The notes under the pieces are model-generated. The model had not been told where the DNA came from. It saw only the letters and a program-made list of their open reading frames with translations, and made no database searches. Shown piece by piece: positions 11,381 through 22,700 of a stretch of 64,000 nt of DNA. Source of the DNA: Auriscalpium vulgare (taxonomy: Eukaryota > Basidiomycota > Agaricomycetes > Russulales > Auriscalpiaceae); NCBI GenBank assembly GCA_019915015.1, contig JAHBBC010000002.1, forward strand, positions 1,426,001 to 1,490,000, given 5' to 3'. The position numbers were made by a program, and so were the translations under genes. How positions within the stretch are numbered: position 1 is the first letter of the stretch; each line of letters opens with the position of its first letter.

Positions 11381-12356
11381 ATGTCCACGACTCTCCCAGG
11401 CTACGTGACCGGCCCTATCAGCAGGACAACGCGGTACTACGCAGTGACGAATACGCAGTTTGCTGGCGTGTACACCAGCTGGTAAGTATTCGCCTCTCGC
11501 TCACCGCGCTTGGCTGACAGCTCGTTGCAGGAGTACCATCTGTACCCTGCGCGATCGGTTCCCCGATCTCGGTTACATGAAGCTTTCAACTTACTCTGCC
11601 GCATTCAATGCTGTCCAGGGTGCGCGGGCAACAAACGACCTTATTGATAGCATCACGAACATGAGCCTGTCCCCTGCCCCACCTCCGCCGGCATCCCCAG
11701 CCCCACCGCCGCCATATATTGTGCCGCCGCCATCTACACCCGTCCGCGCACGCCCATCGTCATCGTCCGCGGTGACGGCAAGGCCGCAGCCAACCATCTG
11801 TCGCCAGCTGGTTCCTCCGGTGATTGGGCCTGGGATGTTGAGGACAACGAATGGTCCTTGAACACTGCTAGTATCTGGGGGAGCTGGGGGAATTCGGATA
11901 GTAAGTGGGGTGATGGCTCGGGCGAAGGCAACGGCAACGGCTGGGACATGCCGCATAAGACATGGTCCGACTACGACCGCGCTGAGGCCGCTGAGCGCGA
12001 GGCTGTTGAAGCCACTGAGCGCGAGAGTGCTGAGGCCGCCGAGCACAGCGCCTCAACCTCAGGCTCCGCTCCCAACTCATTGACTCCGGTTCTCCAACCG
12101 GTGATTCTGCCTGACCGTCGTGGAGGGCCGCCGCGAAGTGGTTGGCCTGTATACGCAGTTCTGCGGGGCCGTGAGACCGGGCTTTTCTTTTCGCCGTGAG
12201 TACTCCCTGTCTGCGCACTTTGTTTGGTTAGTCTAATGCACATTCAGTGCCGCTCGCGACGCGCAAGTCGTTGGCTTCCCAAATTCGGTTGGGTTCGGGT
12301 TCAGGACTGTCGAAGAGGCGGAGGTTTGGCTGGCGCTCAATGGCTACACGGGCTAA
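11381..12356 (+). CDS. protein with two RNase H1 N-terminal (viroplasmin-like) domains
   Basis: Starts MSTTLPGYVTGP. The first domain is YYAVTNTQFAGVYTSW, then after an intron (starting near 11492) LRDRFPDLGYMKLSTYSAAFNAV. The second domain is YAVLRGRETGLFFSP, then after an intron (12199-12247) VVGFPNSVGFGFRTVEEAEVWL, ending at TAA 12354-12356. Both match the RNase H1 N-terminal/caulimovirus-viroplasmin pattern (aromatic-VV-G-x-GVY-W ... G-F-P ... F-x-T-x-EEA), a small RNA:DNA-hybrid-binding fold. The linker is Pro-rich, then Gly/Trp- and Glu/Ala-rich. The two halves are in different frames between about 11650 and 11740, and I could not find a convincing intron there, so either a small intron or a frameshift separates them. 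No RNase H catalytic domain is present. Confidence 0.7.
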
Positions 12357-12797
12357 CTCTTGTAATTTACTATATCTTGACGAAACCCATTTGCCCCTTG
12401 CTTATTTGGTGGTATGATGTGTCCAAGTAGTGTGTGCGCGAGGTCCGCGAGGTATGCAAGATATGTGGCCGAGTTTCACACCTCCGGAGGGATTGTTTGG
12501 CATCGAGTGACTCGATAAGCCCAGAATTGCGCAGACGTGCTTATTTGGTATGCCCCTTGTGGCCAACAAAGATCGGGCAGAAGAAGATGTGCAAGTACTA
12601 CGCAAGTGGAATTTGCTCGCCAGCTGCAGAGGTGCGCGCGCGTGGGCCAATTCCAAACATGGACAGTTGCTCAGCTGCGAGCGAACTCGAAGTGCCTTCG
12701 TCCTCACACCACTTGCCCACTCGGTCACATTCTCTAATCGGCTCTGCTAGCAGTCAAATTGCTCCTGTCTGCATTCACTGTACAACATTTGCCCGTG

Positions 12798-13532
12798 ATG
12801 GCGCCGAAGAAAACAAAGTACGCTATGACTTTCAACTTCATGCTCCTCTGACACGCCCTTCTTTGTCCTGCCAGTGATCGTATCACTCGCCTGCATTATC
12901 AAGACCACTACAACTTCGTACATGGTATTGGACGGCGTAAAGTGGGAAAGGCCGCACACGAGAGGGAGGAGAGCAAGCGGCAGGAGATCTTCAGCGGCGA
13001 ACATGTGTGCGTATGTATATCACTGGCAGCGCTGTGCATACTAACACACGCCGTCTACGACTAGCGCATACCGGAACTCATTCACCGTCCGTGAACATAT
13101 GAGTATGGATCGCCTCAGAACACCAGCAATGGCACTTGAGGAGAGCGCAGCGCTCAGCGCCTGCGAGAATCTCAAGTGGGACCTTATCGAGCATGGGGCA
13201 GATAACTGGGACCGAGACGTACCAACAGCATTTCGCAAAATGCTCGATGCTAGTCTGGCAGAAGCCAGGGCCTTTCTCAACCCACCGCAAGCGGCCGACA
13301 ATTTGAACGCAGTCAACATCCACCGCCATCGTTGTCTAGTCGCGGGGTATGCACAGATACTGGAGCTTGCTGAACAAGGGGTCCATGTCGACGTGCACGC
13401 AGCTCGGGATAATGCGCTAATATGGGGCGGGAGAAGGTACGTGGTTCTGTTGTTCGAGCCCGCCTGCACTGCACATACTGACTGATTTCCAGGGTAAATT
13501 TGCGAACATTCAAGCAGACGTTTGGATTCTAG
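12798..13532 (+). CDS. hypothetical protein, four exons
   Basis: A clean splice model starts MAPKKT at 12798, with introns at about 12818-12887, 13005-13064 and 13438-13492, and ends VNLRTFKQTFGF at 13532. The protein is about 185 residues, basic at the N-terminus (RRKVGKAAHEREESKRQE). The middle is helical (SACENLKWDLIEHGADNW, AFRKMLDASLAEARAFLN, RHRCLVAGYAQILELAEQG). No family is recognised. It ends 192 bp upstream of the KDZ transposase start, in the same orientation, so it may be a further KDZ cargo gene. The correct phases at all three introns are the main support. Confidence 0.65.
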
Positions 13533-13723
13533 GAGCTTATATATATGTGTATTACCTAGTTTCAAGCGTCATCTCGCTACATCTCGTGCACTTCGTAATC
13601 TACCGTTGTTCTCCTGTTGCATAGTCGCTGTTGCATAGTCGGAGTGCCCGGCCCGGTTCCCATTGCGCGTCGCCCGTCTCCTCGCTCACCTTCTTGCTCG
13701 TGTTCCTGCCGCCCGCCTTGGGA

Positions 13724-16700
13724 ATGCCTCCCCGCAGAAAAAAACGACCGTTTGCTACGATCTCTGGCCTGAGCGATAGCGAGCCGTCGACATCCCAACC
13801 TCCCACGTATGTCTATTCAACGACAAACAACAACCGCCGAACTGCTGCACGAAGCAAACACGTTGACCTGACCGTGCGGCGGTCGACAAATGGCCGCCAG
13901 CAAGTGACACAGTCCACAGCGACGTACGAAGAGAGGGCTGCAGAGTCTGCAGTACAACCCGATGCTCCGTTTGCTGAGGACGCCACGGTTATCAACTTCC
14001 AGCAAGACTTCACGCTCGGTGAGAATGCAGAAGAGACTGCCCCCACCTCCAAACGGCGTCGCAAGCGTGCAAAGCAGGTACGTTCTCAATTCAATTCGTA
14101 CTGAAAACACATCTCATGGACTGTAGGCAAGCGGAAATCCAGTGAAAGACTGGATTCCTTTCCGCGACAAATTCATCGACGAAATGATCCGCTTAGAGGG
14201 CCTGGGCGAGCGCAACGAATTGCCGCCATGTCTGGGTTGCGAGGGCAAGGACAATGTTTCTGCTAGCCTGGGAGAATATCGCTGCGAGTCTTGCGTTGGA
14301 GGGCTCTTCATGTGTGCGTCCTGTACGGCGACCACGCACGCCTTGCATCCGTTGCATCGAATCCAGGTAAGCCGCTGATGGGTACCAGCCGGTAGTAGGG
14401 CGGTAATGTCTTGTATACCTATCCCTAGAGCACAGTGCACGGTACCGTTGTGTGAGGGGCGAGTCGTTGGTGGTCCCGAAGTCTCCGAGAGCGTCTCCGA
14501 AGTGGGAATGGGGTGGTCGTAGCGTGATAGCAGTGAGTTCGGGAGTGATCCAAACTAGGAAGGACGAGGAAGTGTGGGGATGTTACGATCTGCGGGGTGT
14601 CAAGTGGTCGTGCAACGTAGGCAAAGTCGAAGTTGAATGCCGTGGTTCCGAAGTGCCGAGGTGATGGAGTCGAAGTGCCGAAGTGATGGAGCCGAAGTGC
14701 CGAAGTGATGGAGCCGAAGTGCCGAAGTGATTGGGTCGAGGATGGAGTCGAAGTCGAAGTTGAATGACAAAGGAGGGTACGAAAGGCGAATACGATACGT
14801 GCGTCAAAGGCGAAGTCGAAGTCGGAGTCGAGATCCGAAGTCGAAGTCAAATACTATACGTGCGGCGTGCGGCGAAGGCGAAGTCGAAGTCGAAGTCGAA
14901 AGGTGCAAAGTCAGAAACGCTTTGACAATGCGAGAGGTCGAGGAGAGTCTCTAGCGTGAGTCTCACTATGAGGGGGAAGAAGGGGGCATATGATATGATG
15001 CAGAATATTGTACTGACAAGTCCTATATATACTACGAGTGAGTCCGAAGTAATATACAACCGTGCGAACAAACAAGAGCATAAGTAGAACGAAACACGAA
15101 GCAAGTGGGTCAAGATCACAAGAAATGAGTAAGTCGCAAGCAAACGGTAAGTCCAACGCCATTGCTAGGAAGCCTGAGAAGAGTAGTCATGAAACCTAAG
15201 ACAATGAAACATAAGGGACTCCACAGTGGGAATGTGCGCTGATAGGTTCAGGCCGCGGGCAAGCGTGTAGCGAGACGTCGCGAGACGGGGAAGCAGCATG
15301 CGAGGCGCAGGGTCGCGGGAGCGTGGGTGATGGGAACGTGGTCCGGCGACCCAGGAGCAACCGGGACTGGCGACGGAACGGATCACCGGAACGGGCTAGA
15401 TCGGGAGGGCTTAGCGACATAGGTAGCGACACTACTTAAGGAGCTGCGCGAGACGTAGCAACCCAATCAACTTGTGGGCGGCGTCAGCCACCCACACCCT
15501 TTACCTCACAGAAACTGTAGCCTGAGGCGCTACCAGCATCAGGAAGATAGGAGCCCCACCGAGAGGGTACAGGAAGGACGGCAGACAGGAGGAAGGGTCA
15601 CGACGACCCACGGCGGCAGCTTCGCAAACGATCGCGAAGCTCTAGGAGGCTAATGCAACGACGTGCATTCTAGGCAGACTTAGGAAGGCAGGACCCCACC
15701 GATGTGGGAACAGGTAGGCAGGCGGACAGGCAAGAGGGGGCGCGACGGCCCATAGGCGGACGCTTCGCACACGGGTGCGAAGCACTCGGAGGCGGATCCC
15801 GTAGAGGGCATCCCCAGGCAGGTGAGTGTTTAGTTTGGTGTTTAGGCGGTAGGAGGTGGCCCCGCACGACCGCGGGAGGGCGCGAAGCGCGACAGCGACA
15901 CGAACACCTTCCCACTCTGCAAGTCAAGTCACCCGGTCTGGATCGCGACGTATAGGAGGCAGTGTTGGTGGTTGTTGTCCTGTGAGGCACTCGCCGCACG
16001 CCCCACTAGGGTCCGTCCCGGGTGATAGCGTATCATTTTGGAGCCCACCGCGAGGGGTATGGTGATGATGATCGTGTTCGAGCTTTAAAATCAGCCTCGT
16101 AGACGGCACCCGGTCGCTGATCAACATGGCGCCGAAACCCAAGATAGCCCACCTCCCAACGCGAACACAGCCGCAGAGGACAACGAGGGCGGACACTCGC
16201 AATATGTCGCGACAGGCGGCCATAGAGGCAGAAATCGAGGAACCACAAGACGAGCAGGGGGAAGTCTCATCGCTATCAAGTCTGCCATCAGAAGAAGAGG
16301 ATCCGCGTGGACCGACCCTCAGTAGGGAGATCCGACGCGCCGGAGAGGACCCTAGGTCCCTGATCACAGGAGGGGATCGCGTCACGATCGAGGGACTAGA
16401 AGGTTTGCTTCTGAATTCTGATGGTGGCGATAGCAACCATCACACAGGGCATGATCCGGAGGGGGAATGCTCGAGGAACGGACGGGTCAGTCCGGGATGG
16501 GGACGGGCCGTTTCCTTACAAGATAGGACTCCGCGGAACGTCGCGGAACCTAGCAACAATCCCCAACGAGCTCTATCAAGCAGCAAGAACACCAGCAACC
16601 CAAAGTCGCCAACACAGTCAGGAATGAACGCACAGCAACAAGGAACAGGAATGGGCAGAGGAGGCGGTGGAACAGGTGGAGGAGGGGGAGGCGTCGGACA

Positions 16701-19700
16701 ACCGGTAATACCGCCTCAGCCCCACGTCGCGCCAGTTGCAATGCCTACCCGCGGGGACCGCAATGCACCGTCTTTCAATCAGAAAGCCCGCGAGTTACCG
16801 CGTTACTTCGACGAGCTGAACCATCTCTTTGCCCGGGCTCAACTAGCGGATGATACGGCGAAGAAGGGCCACGCAGTGCGTTACCTAGACGTCGCGACGG
16901 CTGAGGAGTGGGAAGCGAGGCCGGAGTTTAAGGATCCCACCAAGACCTACCAAGACTTTCAGGACGCCATTGTTAAACTATACCCGGGAGCCGATGAGGA
17001 CCGCAAGAATACCATTGCGGACATGGACGCGCTCGTAGGCATTCTTCGCGATCACCGACTTCCTGGTTAAGAAAGCAGGATCTCGACCCGTGAGCGCGAT
17101 ATCGCGTTCCTTCGCGCTTTCCAGGACAGCCTCATGAACCGGGTGGCGACGAGACTGCAGATCAAATTGCCGGACCACGATAAAGAAACACCGTACCCCA
17201 TGGCCGACGTACTAGAGGCAGGAGAGTACGAGCTGAGGGGCACTCCCTCAATCGTACCAGCGGTCAGCGCAGGTCCGGCAGTGGCGGTCACAACAATGGA
17301 GCCTGTAATCAAAATAGAACAGTTTCAAGAAGCAATCAAAGCCGCGGTCGCCGAACAGTTCGCGCGGATGCTCGTCAACCAGGGGAACAACGGAGGTCAG
17401 AGGGGTTTTGGGGGTGCCTCAGGAACTCAACAGCCGCGCGCTACGCAAGGAAATCAAGGCGGACAGGGGGGGCCGTCAGGATGCCTTTTCTGCGGCCAAA
17501 CGGCGCACTTCGTCAGGGAATGTATGGTGGTCCAGGACTACATCGCGACGGGTCGCGTATCAAGGGACCACAACAACCGGGTCGTTCTGAAAAGTGGAGG
17601 ACTCATCCCGCTAGGGGAAGGCCCGCTGAAGCAGCGGGTGGATGCGTACTACGCCGGGAATCAACACGGGCAGTCAGAAGCCATGATGCTGACAACGATG
17701 GACTACGAGCCGGTGCCGGCCAAAGTGCAGACAGTCGCCGGCCTAATCCAACTGACACCGCAATTGACCGACGAAGACAGAATGACGGAACGCCAGCAGG
17801 AGATGGCAGTACTCCTGACGGCCCGAGCGGAAAGGCAAGCTCAGAAGGAACGCCGGCAGGCCGCACTGGACGCGGGCGAGTTTCCCCAGGCAATAGGGCT
17901 GCTACCTGGCGAGCGCGAAAGATTGCGACGAGTCCCAGAGGTGGTCATCCCGAAGAGGAAGCCGTTTACACAAGCCAAGAAGCAGGTTTCCTTTGAGCCG
18001 AAGGCAGTCAACCAACCAGGGGAAGACTGGGGATAGCGCAGACAAACAAAGGCAGGCCGACGAAGACACCACAGCGGGTGAGGAGCCGTCAACACCTCTG
18101 ATCCATCCTTTCGCGAAGGTGCCCGACGCGACGTACATAGGGCCGGCGAGTTACCAACGAAGCGCGGGGCAGCGCAAGGCGGACCCAGCATACAATAAGG
18201 TCGCCCCGGTCCGCGACCCCGTAATAGCAAGCAAGGTTTATGAGAGGGCCATGAATGCGGAGGTCACCTTGACACAGAGGGAGCTCATGTCCATTGCCCC
18301 GGAAGTGCGCGCTCAAGTTCGCAACGTGGTGACCCCTAAGCGGGTCCCAAACGAGGCAAGAGTACCAGTAGTCCAGGCGATGGTGGAAAGCGAACCAGAG
18401 CTCTTTCCGTTCGACTTTGACCAGGATGAAGGGGCAGGAGAGGAAGAGAAGGTGGTGAAGGGCGTCACGGACCATATGCCCGAATCCTTTCTGCAAGCCC
18501 TGGGACACCAGCCAACGGAGTTGCCCGAGGGGACGCGTGTAGGAGAGGTCATTGTGGAGGTTCTGATGGGAGATCTAGGAGAAGAGGGAGACGGGGAACC
18601 TCCGCCTATGGGCCGTCGCACCCCCTCTTGCCTGTCCGCCCGCCTACCTGTTCCCACATCGGTGGGGTCCTTCCTTCCTAAGTCTGGTAGCGCCTCAGGC
18701 TACAGTTTCTGTGAGGTGAAGGGTGTGGGTGGCTTGCGCCGCCCACAGGTTGATTGGGTTGCTACGTCTCGCGCAGCTCCCTAAGTAGTGGCTCTACCTA
18801 CGTCGCTAAGCCCTCCCGATCTAGCCCGTTCCGGTGATCCGTTCCGTCGCCAGTCCCGGTTGCTCCTGGGTCGCCGGACCACGTTCCCATCACCCCCGCT
18901 CCCGCGACCCTGCGCCTCGCATGCTGCTTCCCCGTCTCGCGACGTCTCGCTACACGCTTGCCCGCGGCCTGAACCTATCATTTCTCCCCCCAACTGAAAC
19001 TGCAACTGTCCCCAGTTGCCAGGAACCGTGCGGAAGCGGCATATAAGGGCTCGCGACCTTTCGCGATAACATCGCTTGTAGCATCCCTTTGCCGATTTCT
19101 GTCCCGCGATGTCCCTCCCCGCAGCGTCTGCCACCGCCGACAACCTCGACCTCCTCCGCCTGTTGACGCAGGCCCCCTTCGCTGGTTTTGACCTTGGGGA
19201 TGCCGAACGGGAGGTTGCGCTACGTCTAGAGTGGGCCGACAAAGTCAACCAGCTTGTGGTGCGTGCTGGTCCCCGACCGCGTCTTTTCCCGGCTTGGCTG
19301 ATGATGAACTCAATTCCAGACCCTTTCTTCAATCCGCGCGTCCCGCAGCCTGCGCGATCTTGCCTTCCACTTCACCTCGCCGATCCTCGAGTTCATGGTG
19401 AAGCTCGTTCCAGCGTCCGCCCCTCTCGCCCAGCGCTTCGAGGGCACCCTCATGCGTACCCTCCCCGACTCAGCGCGCGCCAGCCCGCGGTGGTCCCAGA
19501 TGTTCTCCCCTTTCCCCGCCGACGCTACCGACGCGGAACTCCATGTCTTGATCACCATCGTGGAGGCTGGGCTCTGGACCGTGTACTACTTCGGAGACGG
19601 TTCTGTCGAATCCTACCTCCATGAAATCACGGAGTTGCATGGCGCCTTCCCCACCCTGCGTCCTCAGGGGATGCAGAGCTGGCTCCTACGTGATTTCGAC

Positions 19701-22700
19701 GCCCGGGCCGTCCATGGGATGTTTGTTATTACCCGCGAAGACGCCGTGTGCCGCGCCCTGGCCTACCACGTCCGTGGTGCCTCCAGCTCCCCCCACTCTC
19801 GTGCCTACGCGGGCCGCCTCACCACGGGCGTGGTGTACTACCTGTTGGGGGGCCTCGCGGAGGACTCGGTGGATATGTTACGGGACTTTACCACCATTTC
19901 TGAGGCCTTCGACACGTTTCGCGATATTTGGGCGGACTGGCCACTGGTGTTGGATCGCCTCGACATGCGCTGGGCCGCGATGGCAACCTGTATGGGCGGG
20001 ATGCTGGACGCATGGGGATTAGGGTCCCGCCTCCTGGCCAACCTCCAGCGCGCAGACTTCCTGGTCCAGGATATCAGCGTGGCCTCGATTCGCGCCATCG
20101 AGCAGATCAGTTCTGCGCGCCTCTCGCACATCTCCTCCTCCCAAGCCATAGCTGAGATACCCCTAGGCTTCGATGCCATAGTCCATCCCTCGGACCAGCC
20201 GGGCCCTCTTCCCTTCCCCGCGCACCCCACGGTACCAGCGCCGACGGCCCCCTCCGCGTCTCCTACCTACGCCGGGGAGATACCGCCGCCCATCGCCAGC
20301 TCGGAAGAAGTCGAGGAGGGAGAGGTGATCGAGCTTCTGATGGAGCGCGAGGAATAGGTATATTCCCGGGCCAATGTCTGTAGAATGTTCCATAGCTATT
20401 GAAATGGAACCAGGAGCCATGTGCGGCTTCCCCCTGTCCCTGTGCCACGTTTCGCGATGCCTTGCGATAAGCTCCTGGGCCCATGCCGGAGGCTCCGTCT
20501 GGGTCGCGATCTGTCGCGATAACCCACGTTGGCCGGAACTCCGGCGAGACCCTCGTGTTTTGGTCTTCGCGCTGTATCGCGACGCCGCGATGGTGTGCCT
20601 CTTCCCCTACTCGCGCCGCCTATATGAGGGGGCTGCGACGATGGCCTTTTCCAAAAACCCTCAACGCCCCAGTCCGTCCGACTACCTCCTCCACATGCAG
20701 GCCGTCCTACTCCGCGCGTTTTCGCGTTTCCGGCTGTACCAGCTGTTGATACATCCGGTTGAGGTGCCCTTGCCTGGTGCCGCCGCTTCCTCATTTCCCA
20801 CGGCCGCCGTTGCCTGGCTTCAGGAGATCTCCGACCTATTGGTGCGTCGTCCCGCGGCCCTCTTTTCCCTCATCCCGGCCTCGTACTGACGTTGTCTTCG
20901 CTTCTTCCCCCCTTTTCAGCAGGACCATCGCGAGACATCGCATTTTACCCTACCGGCCCTCGCGTCCATGACCGTCGTCTCGACGCTCTCCTACCTAGCG
21001 GAGCGCTTTCCCGAAACGTACGAACAAACCGCCCCCATTCGCGCGAATATCGTAGGAAATATTCCGTTCGGAGGGGACAACGCCCCGGGGCAGCCACCCA
21101 GCGTCGCTCTGCTTCCTCACGTGGTCCATGTGGACTCCTTGGCCCACCTGGTGGAGCGCTCCGTTTGGTTGCTGTACCGTCACCAACTTCACGGCCGGGC
21201 AACTTTCGAGGTCAACTTGGCAGCGCTGTTCGGCCCCGAGTTTGCCCCCCGTCCCGACGGCCTTGCCACCCGTGTTGCCGAGTTATTCCTTCGCGACCTC
21301 GATCGTTTGAGTGACGACCTCGACCACGCCGACGGGCTGGTCGGGGCCCTCATGCTCCCCTTGAACCGCGCCGTGATCGGAATGACCCACCCCCGCGACA
21401 TTGGCGTCCTCGACTTCCTTGCGGCCGCGAGTCCCTCGTTGCAGGCTGCCCATCGTGCGAACGTCCGTGAGGCCGCCGACTATCTCGTTCCCAGCCTCAA
21501 GTTGGTCGCGGAGCTTCGCGACTTCGTTTGGGCGGACCAATTGAACGCCAGCCACCTGCGCCACGCCGTCACTCGCCTCGAAGGCACCGCGGGAAAGCTG
21601 CTGTACGATGCCTGCGAAGTTGCCGCGGTCCTCGACCACCTCGCCGGTGCCGGTCCTATGCGCCGTATGCTTACCGCCCTTCCCTTCCCGCCGCTTACTC
21701 ACCGAGTCATCCGCCGCGGCTCTATCGCGTTCTCGTGGGGGGTCCCCAACTTTGTTGAGGTCGTGGGCCCGAGGCCTCCTGATGCCCTGAGTCGACGGGC
21801 TGGTCGTAGGAATGGGGGTAACCGCGCCCGGACTCCCGCGCCCAATGGCGCGTCTGGGTCCGGTGCGCCCGCGTAGCGAGCGATTCCTGTAATTTGCCCA
21901 AGGCGCCCTTAGGGCCCAGTAATGCCATTCCGTTCCCTATCCCTTCTTCTTGACTCGCGCGCGAACGCTCGCTAAGCCGTGTGAAGGTAAGCGCCGCACC
22001 TGTCGCGGCCCGGCGGGCCCGCTCTGCTTCCACGTCGGAAGCAAAAACCCACACGCTGGCGCGGCGCCCCGTCTTAACGCGACGCGTTGCGCCTCGACCT
22101 CTCCGTCTCTCTCTTTCCTCCCCTCACCTCTCCCTATCTCCCCCCTTCCCTGGCCATGTCTGCGTTCTCCCGCCCTATCAACCTCAGGAAACGGCTGTCC
22201 GCCGTAGAAGCGCTCGTCGCCTCCCTCCCCACAGTCGACTCCGCCCACTACGGCGAGTTCAACGCGAACTGGGAGTCGGCCACGGTGAGTGCCCACGGCC
22301 TCTCGCTCCCGACGCTCTGCTGACCCTCCCTTGTGTCCAGTCCGCCTATGCTGAGGTGTTGGGGGAGGACCCCCCGCCGTCCGAGGTGCTGGACAGGATC
22401 GGGGCCGTGTCCGCCGTTGTCGACGCCTGGCCGTCCTCCGGCCTCTCCCCCACGCCGTCCTCACCCGCCATCCCCTACTCCACTCCCGTCGCCGCTCCCC
22501 TCTCCCGTCAGGCTGGCAAGCGGGCCCGCGCCAACAGTGCCCTCCCCGCGCCTTCTGTCCGCCCCCCGGTCTCCTCCACGCCTACCGCCGCCGCTCCCTC
22601 CTTTGAGGATGTCGGCACGCCGCCCTCCGCCGCGGCTGATGGTCCCGCTGACCCCGCGCCCGCCGCTTAGCCGCTTGCGAGCCTTCTTCAAAAGGAGTCG

